The notes beneath the pieces are model-generated. The model did no database searches and was not told where the DNA came from. It was given only the letters and a program-made list of their open reading frames with translations. A stretch of 64,000 bases of DNA from Calditrichia bacterium (GTDB lineage: Bacteria > Calditrichota > Calditrichia > RBG-13-44-9 > J075): contig JANQRS010000006.1 in the NCBI GenBank assembly GCA_028284445.1, positions 1 through 64,000 of the forward strand, written 5' to 3'. Of the stretch, positions 28,844 through 36,901 are shown piece after piece (the first letter of the stretch is position 1; each line of letters opens with the position of its first letter). Made by a program: the position numbers and the translations under genes.

Positions 28844-29068
28844 CTAGGGCAAATCTTCATCCTCCATAAAATCATCGGAAAACATTTTTAAACTGTCAAT
28901 CATGGTTTGCCAGTTAGGCTTATCCTTGTGACTAAGAAATTCCGCAGCTGCTTGCTCGATAAGTTGGTCGCGTGATTCAAACCCAAATTCCTTGATAACC
29001 TCGTCCATTTGTTCGATTGTGGAAACGCGCAGCTTGACATTGATTGTTCTTTGCTTTTGGTTGGTCAT
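28844..29068 (-). CDS. Ribbon-helix-helix antitoxin-like protein (orphan)
   Basis: This is a 74-residue protein with a beta strand (TINVKLRVST) followed by two helices (IEQMDEVIKEFGF, SRDQLIEQAAAEFL), the ribbon-helix-helix DNA-binding arrangement. The C-terminus is acidic (DDFMEDEDLP), as in antitoxins that thread onto a toxin. GAGGGG lies about 9 nt before this ATG; the longer frame upstream runs through the HigA gene and is not real. It is last in a row of four short minus-strand genes and no toxin follows it. Confidence 0.7.
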   Translation of the reverse strand: MTNQKQRTINVKLRVSTIEQMDEVIKEFGFESRDQLIEQAAAEFLSHKDKPNWQTMIDSLKMFSDDFMEDEDLP

Positions 29069-29090
29069 GATGCAATACCCCTCTTTGAAA

Positions 29091-29402
29091 TCAAACAGCC
29101 TTTTTTTCCGAGTAAACCTGGACCTCGGTTTCCAGGCGACCAGCCAACTCGTCTTCTGCCACATCCAGATCGTAGTCCATCTGCAAGCCCAACCAGAATT
29201 GCGGAGACATTCCGAAAAACTTGGCCAGACGCAATGCGGTATCAGCTGTAAGACGCCTTTTACCGTGTACAATCTCGTTGATCCGACGTGCCGGTACTCG
29301 AATACTCAAAGCCAATCGATTCTGGCTTAGCTTCATTGGTTTCAGAAACTCTTCCAGAAGGATCTCGCCGCGATGGACCGATGCGACTTTTGTTGGTTGC
29401 AT
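29091..29402 (-). CDS. higA: HigA-family XRE antitoxin (orphan)
   Basis: This is a 103-residue helix-turn-helix protein of the HigA/VapI family: HRGEILLEEFLKPMKLSQNRLA, VPARRINEIVHGKRRLTADTALRLAKFFGMSPQFWLGLQ. HigA normally binds HigB, encoded just upstream. Here the upstream neighbour is a MazF toxin and no higB is seen. AGGAG precedes the ATG. It may be a solitary antitoxin, or one kept for protection against incoming HigB. Confidence 0.88.
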   Translation of the reverse strand: MQPTKVASVHRGEILLEEFLKPMKLSQNRLALSIRVPARRINEIVHGKRRLTADTALRLAKFFGMSPQFWLGLQMDYDLDVAEDELAGRLETEVQVYSEKKAV

Positions 29403-29415
29403 TTGTTCATAACTC

Positions 29416-29766
29416 CTAAATTGGAATCAAACCGAGACTAATCATGATTGCTTCATTCACCGGTTCCAGGGTTTGCCGTTTTAGAGCGCCCAGACGCTTG
29501 CCTAATCGCGATTTATCCACAACTCGAATTTGGCTAAGCAAGATCAAAGAGTCATTATTTAGGCCACCTTCAGGTGATTTGACCAAGACTTCTACCGGGT
29601 AAATAGCTTTACCACCGCTTCTAACAGGTGCAATAATAGTTGTCCGGCTATACTGATTACCAACATCATTTTGAAGAATGACTGCTGGTCGCGTCTTCTT
29701 TATTTCTGAACCCACGGTCGGATCGAGATTCACAAGATAAATATCGCCCCGTTTAGGAAAGCTCAT
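29416..29766 (-). CDS. mazF: MazF/PemK-family endoribonuclease toxin
   Basis: This 116-residue toxin is predicted to cut mRNA when released from its antitoxin. The PemK/MazF pattern is clear: FPKRGDIYLVNLDPTVGSEIKKTRPAVIL, then RTTIIAPVRS, LLSQIRVVDKSRL. It follows its ribbon-helix-helix antitoxin gene by 23 nt. The length is typical and nothing suggests inactivation. Confidence 0.92.
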   Translation of the reverse strand: MSFPKRGDIYLVNLDPTVGSEIKKTRPAVILQNDVGNQYSRTTIIAPVRSGGKAIYPVEVLVKSPEGGLNNDSLILLSQIRVVDKSRLGKRLGALKRQTLEPVNEAIMISLGLIPI

Positions 29767-29789
29767 TCAGATTACCATTCTTTAGTTGC

Positions 29790-30044
29790 CTACAATACTT
29801 CTTTACTAACATGGGACCATTCCTGCTCTACCTGAGCATCACGCTCGGCCCGTGCTTTATATCCGGACCGCAGCACCCGCTTGAGGTGAGCTCTCTTTAA
29901 CCGGGAAGCATATTGCAGTGCTGCCTCATTCAAGAAGGCACTGCGAGACTTTATCCCAGCTTCAGCCAGGATTTCATCAATCATTTGCACTGTTGCATCC
30001 GGCAATGTCACCTGTAAACGCCGAGACTTATTTTCAATTGCCAT
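29790..30044 (-). CDS. MazE-like ribbon-helix-helix antitoxin
   Basis: This is an 84-residue protein with an N-terminal RRLQVTLPDATVQMIDEILAEAGIKSRSAFLNEAA ribbon-helix-helix and a charged C-terminal tail expected to wrap the MazF toxin encoded 23 nt downstream. GAGGTG lies 5 nt before the ATG. A TATACA/TGTATA inverted repeat lies 32 nt upstream of the start and is a candidate autoregulatory operator. Confidence 0.88.
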   Translation of the reverse strand: MAIENKSRRLQVTLPDATVQMIDEILAEAGIKSRSAFLNEAALQYASRLKRAHLKRVLRSGYKARAERDAQVEQEWSHVSKEVL

Positions 30045-30076
30045 AAGGGCACCTCACTTATGCTGATACACCGAAA

Positions 30077-30098
30077 TATACACACAAATTGATGTATA
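30077..30098. promoter_or_regulatory. Candidate operator of the mazEF-like pair
   Basis: TATACA and TGTATA form an inverted repeat separated by 10 nt, just upstream of the antitoxin start codon. Ribbon-helix-helix antitoxins usually repress their own operon at such sites. The match is short and untested. Confidence 0.35.
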
Positions 30099-30103
30099 AC
30101 CAA

Positions 30104-30300
30104 CTATATTGTGAGGATTCGCCCCAGCTTTCGAACCGCGCCTTGAAGGTCCCTATATCCACCTTGTGATAGTACCGTGTCAAGCAAATGTTGGAATATC
30201 CAGGCAGGTACTCGGCGAGCGAAGCATTTCTTGACCCGCGACAAGCTCTTTGGGACAATCTGCATCTCAAATCCCGTATTCGAAGAGACCGTTCTTAGAA
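30104..30300 (-). pseudogene. Remnant of a tyrosine recombinase C-terminus
   Basis: GFEMQIV in one frame and GYSNICLTRYYHKVDIGTFKA in another correspond to the end of the recombinase at 34.0 kb (IEVVQELLGHSDIRMTRHYQKVDFATLQEA). The last tyrosine motif survives but the rest is gone. It marks an older recombinase gene inside the island. Confidence 0.65.
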
Positions 30301-30334
30301 CAGTCCGCAAACCGCAAAAGCGAGCTACCACAGA

Positions 30335-30577
30335 ATGATTGATAAGGGGTTCATCGAAGTTAGGAACGCATCACAGGCTCATCAATTGACGAGGAGGCTT
30401 AATCCAGCCGAAATTAGCGTTCTCAATCTGGGCTCGAAATCAACCCATTTAGCCCTTATGGATGATCGAGAAACTCGGAATGAAGCATCGGAGCTTGGAT
30501 TTCAATCACATCTAATTTTGACTTCGACTGTGATCCAAATTCCCGCAATCAGAAATGGTTTCTTTCGCAATAAATAG
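30335..30577 (+). pseudogene. Degraded DUF3368/PIN toxin fragment
   Basis: This 80-residue frame has FIEVRNASQAHQLTRRLNPAE, LALMDDRETRNEASELGF, which resembles the C-terminal half of DUF3368 PIN-domain toxins (a GEAEAIALA-type helix, a LLLDDR-type strand and a VAEELGL-type helix). The helix after LNPAE is degraded and the N-terminal catalytic half is missing. UPF0175 proteins are the usual antitoxins of this family, and one lies at 25251. Confidence 0.5.
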
Positions 30578-30859
30578 TAGATAAACTGAAGGCCTTTTAA
30601 ATATTTCTGCCTGAGGAAGAACAATTTTACAATTCCTAGTGAGACAAGTTAAAGATCGATATCCGAGTCGACAAGACAGCTTCGTCTTCTAATTTGGACC
30701 TCGCATAAAATTCAGTTCCCTCAACGATCTGTTCCCAATCGCAACACCAAGATATTGGAAGTTAACAAAATAATATTTTGAATAACCGGATTGATATTCT
30801 TCGCAAACATTTTCATCATTGCTCACTGCAATATTATCCGCTAAATAGACATACTTTTT

Positions 30860-31918
30860 CTATTGATCAATTTCATTAAGCGGATTTTCATAGCCGGTGA
30901 TTCGATGTTTGTATTGGTGTGTGTTGTCTTCCGTTAGACTTACGTCTGTCCAGCTGAATTTGTGATCATTAAGGTAGCTGTTTAGACTCTCTTTTCGAAA
31001 ATCTTCACCAACTTCCCAAGGAGAGTAATAGAGCTCAAAAGAAATAGAGTAGTGCATCGCCAATTTGGCTGCGTAATAGCCGTGCCACCCGCTTATGAAT
31101 AAAGCAGCCGATTTGACCTCCTTCTTGTCCATTATATCTACCGTGTTTTCGAGTAGCGCTTTGCTTCTCAACGAACAGAAAACATAGAATTCCAATGCTT
31201 GTGCAACACGCGAATCAAGTTCATCAATGAACGCCTCATCCTCGGACATCATGTCAGACCGACCATCTAGTTCGCGTAATGCTCCAAGAAAGAAGGAAGA
31301 TGAAAACTCCGCCCGATTCTCGACAAGATATTCATAAGCATGTGACTGAAGAGACATTCGGAACAAATTTCTTAAGAAAGTGATCCTTTCTTCAATAAGC
31401 TTTTTTAAGTTTCTTTTTGTCGGATCGCCGAAGTGAGTTTTTTTTTGAAAAATACTGAGTAAATTATTGAGAAACTGCGAATGATCTTCTTCATTGTTAA
31501 ACAGCTCGGATGCAACTTTCGCAGCTTTGTCATATAAATATCTATTTTCAACACCTATGAGATATCCAGGGTAATTTTCATTGATATGATAAGCTACAAC
31601 GCCATTTATCCGTTCTTCGTTAATGAAATCTATTGAGATTTTTCTTATGATGGCTGGCCTTTCTCGCGCGAGCGCCTTCAATTCCTCGAAATCCATTTCC
31701 TCGTTGCCACCATCCATGCAGATCATAGGTACTTTCCATTTTGGCATCTGTGTAACCAAAGCCGTCCAAACCCCCATGTGATTGTCAGGGCGGCCTTGAG
31801 CGGTAAGTATACACTTGATATTGAGATCACTACGATCAACTTTGCGTAAACTGCTAATAACTAGAGAATGTTTTGGCTTCCCGAGTCGGCCCGCAGAGTA
31901 CTTTTCGATTGATTTCAT
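30860..31918 (-). CDS. Unrecognised partner of a SIR2 protein
   Basis: This 352-residue soluble protein has no signal peptide or membrane segment. I recognise no family. The N-terminal third alternates beta-like and helical stretches (LNIKCILTAQGRPDNHMGVWTAL, VPMICMDGG). The middle is helical and charged, and the C-terminal third has AALFISGWHGYYAAKLAMHY followed by an aromatic stretch (FELYYSPWEVGEDF). The ATG overlaps the stop of the SIR2 gene by 4 nt, so translation is coupled and the two proteins probably act together. An effector-regulator or sensor role in a defence system is inference only. Confidence 0.75.
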   Translation of the reverse strand: MKSIEKYSAGRLGKPKHSLVISSLRKVDRSDLNIKCILTAQGRPDNHMGVWTALVTQMPKWKVPMICMDGGNEEMDFEELKALARERPAIIRKISIDFINEERINGVVAYHINENYPGYLIGVENRYLYDKAAKVASELFNNEEDHSQFLNNLLSIFQKKTHFGDPTKRNLKKLIEERITFLRNLFRMSLQSHAYEYLVENRAEFSSSFFLGALRELDGRSDMMSEDEAFIDELDSRVAQALEFYVFCSLRSKALLENTVDIMDKKEVKSAALFISGWHGYYAAKLAMHYSISFELYYSPWEVGEDFRKESLNSYLNDHKFSWTDVSLTEDNTHQYKHRITGYENPLNEIDQ

Positions 31919-33603
31919 ATTTTTACCTGAAAATTGGGTAAAAGTTTTTTTACAAAATGTCTATATAGTTCTCGCCCTTGATTCCTCAAGGCACGCATAT
32001 TGCTCAAACGCTCCTGTTCTGTTTTGATAAGATCCGGATCAGTACGAAACAGCTTATATTCTCGAGTATCCTTAATAGAACTTATCGCCGCACTAAGATC
32101 TTTTATTACAAAACTAAGTTTCGAACGCATCGCTAACAGCTTCTCGATATTCTCTTCTTTATCCATCTCAGGGACATCAGTTTTAATAGCCTCCACAAAT
32201 TCAGCGTATTTTTTCTGGGCATTATAGTACTCGATTAACAAAGCAATATAATCTTCCTTGATTTCGACGAGGTTACTGAACTTCGTATTTAGCTCTTCTT
32301 CAGACAAATTAGCCTTATGCGATGAACTCGCATGATAGAGCTTGGCCAAGGTCCAATAGAGCACTTTTCTTTCGTTCTCAGCCTCAAAGACTTGCAAATA
32401 CTCGTTTTCGATTTTGCCAATTATTTTCTCTACCCATTCATCTGTCGTGTGATCATCCATGTTTTCAGCAGAGGACAATTTCTTGGCTTCTCGAACAATC
32501 ATCTTTAGACTTTGTTTCTTGTTCTTGGAGGTAATAGCTTTGTACATTAAAGAATTTCGTTTTTCGGCAAAAGTTACATAGTGATTCAACAAATCAATTC
32601 GGTCATCTATATGGTCGATTTTATCTGAATACAAGGCTGAGAATTCCCGAAGATCATTCACCAGTTTGATAAACTCATCAAAACTACTCGATCGCTTGAT
32701 ACTTAATTGAACCACATCTTTTTTTAATTCCAATGTTGACAACGCATGCGATGGTTCGTCGAGCCCTACTGCCAACTCTGCCAAATACCGTTCCAAATCA
32801 GTATATTTAGTACCATAACTTACCACTGATATCATATCATTAGGCTGGAACTGATCATTGCAAAATGCTTCCTCCTCTTTCAAACACAAATAGTAATGAC
32901 GTTGGGAAGTACTTCCTTTAAAAACCGTGCGTGCCCAACTCAACAATCCATGAAAATTAGGGTCATCAACGGTAGCACCACATCCTACAAATATCATATT
33001 TCGCAAAGATTTCACGCCTTGTTGTAATGCTTGACTTGCTTTATCATCAATGAGGCTCTGATATGATCGAAGCCCAAGGACAATTGATTCTGGATCACGC
33101 CAGAAACCATGTAGGTGAACAACCCCTTGAGTTTCCCGACGCAGTATGCGGATAATTTGATCTGGCTGTTTCCAGCTTATTGACGGTAGTCCAGTCGCTT
33201 CTTCAATCAGCGTATCATAATTAGTCGTTAAAATGGGAATATTTAATTTATAGAGCAATTTTATGATTGTCGGAACAGTTAATTTCAACCCCCCGATTTT
33301 CTCGTTGAGCCACTTAAGGAATTCGCCATTGGGCATACGATCTGTTAGTTGACTTGCAACACCTAATAAATCTATTGTATCTCCCGAATCGAGTAGCTTA
33401 ATCATCGATTCCCTCCAATTATCTCGCAGATTAGGCACCCACTGACTACACCACTCAACCCCGGAATAAACTAACCCTTTCCAAGAACCTTCTGAGGTAT
33501 TGCCAGAGGCAGCTATTGACACACCAGCGCCGATGATTAGAACAGCATTTTTATTGGTAATAATGTCGACAAGGTGCTGTGGAGGAGGAAAAGAGTCAGT
33601 CAT
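31915..33603 (-). CDS. SIR2-domain (NADase-like) protein of a candidate defence system
   Basis: This is a 562-residue protein. The N-terminal SIR2-like domain (about 1-280) has GAGVS (25-29), TTNYD (126-130), HLHG (163-166) and FVGCGATVDDPNF. Such domains in defence systems usually deplete NAD+ on phage infection. The C-terminal half (about 300-562) is helical, with long charged segments, and is unrecognised. The ATG at 33603 with GGAG 6 nt ahead is preferred to the longer open frame. The 4-nt overlap with the downstream unrecognised gene indicates one functional unit. It is not adjacent to HerA, so it is not an ordinary SIR2-HerA pair. Confidence 0.85.
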   Translation of the reverse strand: MTDSFPPPQHLVDIITNKNAVLIIGAGVSIAASGNTSEGSWKGLVYSGVEWCSQWVPNLRDNWRESMIKLLDSGDTIDLLGVASQLTDRMPNGEFLKWLNEKIGGLKLTVPTIIKLLYKLNIPILTTNYDTLIEEATGLPSISWKQPDQIIRILRRETQGVVHLHGFWRDPESIVLGLRSYQSLIDDKASQALQQGVKSLRNMIFVGCGATVDDPNFHGLLSWARTVFKGSTSQRHYYLCLKEEEAFCNDQFQPNDMISVVSYGTKYTDLERYLAELAVGLDEPSHALSTLELKKDVVQLSIKRSSSFDEFIKLVNDLREFSALYSDKIDHIDDRIDLLNHYVTFAEKRNSLMYKAITSKNKKQSLKMIVREAKKLSSAENMDDHTTDEWVEKIIGKIENEYLQVFEAENERKVLYWTLAKLYHASSSHKANLSEEELNTKFSNLVEIKEDYIALLIEYYNAQKKYAEFVEAIKTDVPEMDKEENIEKLLAMRSKLSFVIKDLSAAISSIKDTREYKLFRTDPDLIKTEQERLSNMRALRNQGRELYRHFVKKLLPNFQVKI

Positions 33604-34017
33604 TAGTTCTCCAATATGTTGGTAGTGACTCCTCAAATTGAGCAATAATAACGCTAGAAAAAGCAGTTAAAACAACTTCTCGAGAATTATATTTCATGAG
33701 TAATTTCATTCATCAAGGGAAAGTGCAGGACTCGGCACTTTGAATACTCAGCAATGGAATTTCACCCTTATAGTAATATATTTAGAGCAAAAATAGCAAT
33801 AAATATATCTAAGATTTCACGCCTCCTCACAAAAATCAAAGAAGTTGGCTTCGCTGGCCAGAAGCGGAACTAACCGTTAGCTTTTACTTACGGAGATATA
33901 CGTTTCATCACAAAACAGCAATCAAGAAAACGTAAGCACAGGTAATACAATGAATTAACTGCATGACACTTTGTCAAGAAAATGTATCACAAATTCTTGC
34001 AGGTGACACTTTGCTTA
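33604..34017. other. Intergenic region with a short direct repeat
   Basis: These 414 AT-rich bases lie between the SIR2 gene and the recombinase. TGACACTTTG occurs twice, at 33964 and 34004, near the recombinase 3' end. No ORF or RNA gene is recognised. Confidence 0.5.
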
Positions 34018-34859
34018 TCACAACCTTCCCACTGCTTCCTGTAGCGTTGCAAAATCCACCTTCTGATAGTGCCGTGTCATACGGATATCCGAGTGCCCCA
34101 ATAGCTCCTGAACAACTTCAATTGTTACGCCCTTTTTCTGCAAGTGTGTTGCAAAAGAATGCCGGAATGAATGCAAGGTCTTGGTGGGATCGATACCGAG
34201 GGCATCACGCAACTCCGGGAATTTTCGCTGTAGGGTTGTGACCGGCCGAGAATTATTTTGCGGCGAAGGAAAAACATACTTGCTACCGATACTCTTTTTT
34301 CGCTCTTGAAGTGTGTGAATCAGCTCCGGATGCATCGGCACAATGCGGCTTTTGCGAGTCTTGGTTTGATATTCAGATTTGTTGCAGATATGGCAAACCC
34401 CATTCTCAAAGTCAAGGTCTTCCCATTCCAGATTCGCCACTTCTCCAAAACGGCTACCGGTGTAATAAAGTGTAGTATAAAAATCGCGATGCAGCCGATT
34501 CGTTGCATTTTCAATCAAGAGCTGCACCTCTTCTTCAGTAAACGGCTGAATCTCTCGTTTGTAGACTTTCAGACCTTTGAGAACATGCCGAAATGCATTG
34601 CTGACTATCGGATCTTCCTCTTTGGCCCGTTCAAAGATTTTGTTCTTGAGAAACATCAGTTCTTCCTTAACGGTTTTCGAAGAGTCCGGCCGGTCTTCTC
34701 TGAGGGCATCGACAAACGCCAATTGCGATAACGCGCTGCACTTTGCATGGTGACCTGTCCCAGGTAACGGATATTTTTCTTTTCCAGAAGTTCGCGGCTC
34801 GAGATTTAGCGTAAGCTTAATCTGCCAAATGGAACCGCGCTTATATATATAGAAGACAT
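34018..34859 (-). pseudogene. Tyrosine recombinase/integrase, frameshifted N-terminus
   Basis: The catalytic domain is intact in one frame (to about 34680): TGSRFGEVANLEW with the first Arg, HSFRHSFATHLQKKG with the HxxR motif, LLGHSDIRMTRHYQK with His and the Tyr nucleophile. The real start appears to be the ATG at 34859, with AAGGAG 6 nt ahead, reading MSSIY. There a TATATATA run shifts frame; removing two bases restores KRGSIWQIK. A further frame change follows near 34790, where RELLEKKNIRYLGQVT (core-binding domain) lies in another frame. The longer 312-residue frame reads into the dispersed repeat. It ends 235 nt from the 3' end of tRNA-Sec, the usual place for an integrase of a tRNA-targeting island. 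Confidence 0.7.
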
Positions 34860-34898
34860 GACCAACTCCTTGGACCGCTTGACTAGGTAGGAAGGACT

Positions 34899-35073
34899 TT
34901 AGACAGGATCTACAGGATTGACAGGATAAACTGAACAGATCAAAACCTTCTGACACAGATCCACACCGATTTTCACAGATGAGAAAAAAGGTTGAAAGAT
35001 CAAAAACTTAAAGAACGATTTCCGTCTTTTCATTTTCTAAGCCTATCCTGTAGATCCTGTTAATCCTGTCTAA
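34899..35073. repeat. Dispersed repeat (copy C), between integrase and tRNA-Sec
   Basis: The left half (TTAGACAGGATCTACAGGA, GACACAGATCCACACCG) is collinear with copy B at 17888. The right end (TATCCTGTAGATCCTGT, then AATCCTGTCTAA) is the inverted terminus also seen in copy A. The centre is shortened compared with copy A. Confidence 0.88.
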
Positions 35074-35093
35074 GGAAATCACTTTGGAAATAA

Positions 35094-35190
35094 TGGCGGA
35101 GGTGCGTGGGAGTCGAACCCACCTGTCCCGATCGATCGCGACACGCGCGGCTTTGAAGGCCGGGGGAGACACCGGTCCCCATCCACCTCC
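35094..35190 (-). tRNA. selC: tRNA-Sec (anticodon TCA), CCA encoded
   Basis: The minus strand folds as a selenocysteine tRNA: acceptor GGAGGTG/CACCTCC with encoded GCCA; a 6-bp D stem (GGGGAC/GTCTCC) with a 4-nt loop; anticodon loop CTTCAAA with TCA; a long variable arm built on a palindrome around CGATCGATCG; T arm GTGGG-TTCGACT-CCCAC. The eighth acceptor pair is G-G and one anticodon-stem pair is C-C. The gene implies selenoprotein synthesis in this organism, although I see no clear selenoprotein in the window. The accessory island lies at its 3' side. Confidence 0.92.
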
Positions 35191-35232
35191 GGTTGAGGGA
35201 GGGCAATACAGATTCTAAATTCCAAATTCCAA

Positions 35233-35455
35233 CAGGAAAAATTCCAAAAACAAACCAACTGATTAACCAATCAACCAATCACTTTTCAACCAGTCAACCC
35301 GCAGTCTCGCGGCAGAGCCACGAAACGAGAAGAAAAATTCCAGCAGGAAAAATTCCAAAAACAAACCAACTGGGTAACCAATCAACCAATCACTTTTCAA
35401 CCAGTCAACCCGCAGTCTCGCGGCAGAGCCGCAAAACGAGAAGAAAAATTCCAAA
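35233..35455. repeat. About 111-bp tandem duplication, two copies
   Basis: Two nearly identical units begin with CAGGAAAAATTCCAAAAAC (35233 and 35344), pass through CACTTTTCAACCAGTCAACC and end with CGCAGTCTCGCGGCAGAGCC and a following ACGAGAAGAAAAATTCC. They lie in the 388-bp gap between tRNA-Sec and the isomerase gene. Frames through them on either strand look spurious. Confidence 0.9.
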
Positions 35456-35577
35456 CATCTTACTACAACGCCGCATAACGAAAAAACGGGCGCATTTGCT
35501 GCCGGTTGGCAACAAAATACGCCCGTTTCAATCAAATGTCAAATGCCGTATCCCCGCAAGATCACGGTTAAGTCACA

Positions 35578-36627
35578 TTAGGCAGTTACTTCTCCGCTCA
35601 AGCGGTTCTTCAACAGATCTATGCTGTCTATGTTGATCGGATCCTGCTCGTTGAGCATTGCCAGGTAGTAACTGGCCCAATCCCCCGTGTAGATCAGTGA
35701 GAACATACGCGCCAGGCGGCAATTGCCTTCAGCAAAGATCTCTCCAAAGAGGATATTGCGTCCGCGCAGGATCTCTTTGGTAATCGTCATACGCTTTTCT
35801 ACCCGCGCGGATTCTTCCGGGTCACGCAGGAAAATCACCCGGAAATGCTGGGTCACACCCTGAAGCGCTTCCCAACCAACAATCTCGTTGTGGTTGAGCT
35901 CCGGGAAGGAATTGCTGAATGCAACCGTTTTCGAATTCTCGTTAAATTGATTCCGCCAGCGAACCGGTATCGCCTGCATAAACGGTGCTCCCGAATAGAT
36001 TACCGGCACGGCGTGATAAATACTTTGGGCAATGTGATTCGCGAGGTTATTTCCAAACGAATGACCGGGATCATAGCGATGACATTGGTCATTCAGCACC
36101 TGTATGGTTTCGCCAATATCTTCTTCTGAAACCGAGATCAATTCAAGCTTCTGCATAATGAACATCAACGTAAAAAACATGTAGCCGAGTGCCTGCCGCG
36201 GGGGGAAGCCACCGGGCACTACTGCATGCGGAAAATCATTGGAGGCACATATCCGCTCCAGTTCGCCGCCGCCTGAAGAGATACCGATAATCTGGGCCTT
36301 GCGCTTCATTGCACTTTCAACGGCCGCCAGCGTCTCCTCGGTATTCCCCGAGTAACTCGAAGCAATAAACAGGGTATTTTCGTCGACAAAGGCGGGTAAG
36401 CCATAGTCGCGATGTATGTAAACCGGCTTTCTCAATTGATCTCTTGCATATCCCGTCAAAAGATCACCCGAAATAGCCGATCCACCCATACCTGCCAGGA
36501 CAACATTCTGGACCCGGGCCATATCCAAATCCAACGTAAGTTCACCAACTGTATCGCGGCAGCAGGCCGGTTGATCTGGAAATTGCTTCAAATACTCGAT
36601 GAAATTTGAACGATCGTGTTCAAGCAT
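35578..36627 (-). CDS. Bifunctional phosphoglucose/phosphomannose isomerase
   Basis: This 349-residue enzyme interconverts glucose 6-P or mannose 6-P with fructose 6-P. Two SIS domains are visible: NVVLAGMGGSAISGDLL (40-56) and IASSYSGNTEETLAAVESA, and the C-terminal half has the bifunctional PGI/PMI pattern with GGFPPRQALGYMFF and a RWRNQFNENSK motif. It is the last gene of the minus-strand PTS operon, 274 nt after EI. It fits metabolism of a sugar imported as a 6-phosphate. Confidence 0.88.
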   Translation of the reverse strand: MLEHDRSNFIEYLKQFPDQPACCRDTVGELTLDLDMARVQNVVLAGMGGSAISGDLLTGYARDQLRKPVYIHRDYGLPAFVDENTLFIASSYSGNTEETLAAVESAMKRKAQIIGISSGGGELERICASNDFPHAVVPGGFPPRQALGYMFFTLMFIMQKLELISVSEEDIGETIQVLNDQCHRYDPGHSFGNNLANHIAQSIYHAVPVIYSGAPFMQAIPVRWRNQFNENSKTVAFSNSFPELNHNEIVGWEALQGVTQHFRVIFLRDPEESARVEKRMTITKEILRGRNILFGEIFAEGNCRLARMFSLIYTGDWASYYLAMLNEQDPINIDSIDLLKNRLSGEVTA

Positions 36628-36901
36628 AGCACACCTTTCGTTAAAGATGAACGATTTATATCCATCACCTTGCTGACCGGCGCCTCCCGGCAGTAGTCAA
36701 ATGACGGATTATTAATAGAGAACTATTCAATCCAAAGAACTGTCAAAATTGTAAAACCAGATCAAGTGCCAGGGTCGTGTTTGCAACACGCGTGTTCGAA
36801 AGAGGAGCAAACGATTCATATTGTTTGCCACGCGAATGAGTCAACCTTGCCAGGCTGCCAATTCGCCAGTAGGAGAAGTTCATTTCACCTCAACAACAAC
36901 C

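Noticed and set aside
29069-29272. Long N-terminal extension of the ribbon-helix-helix gene
   Set aside because: It reads through the HigA gene in another frame; a good ribosome binding site lies at the internal ATG.
35193-35636. 147-codon plus-strand frame and its minus-strand counterpart
   Set aside because: Both read through the 111-bp tandem duplication and give low-complexity peptides; part overlaps the isomerase gene.
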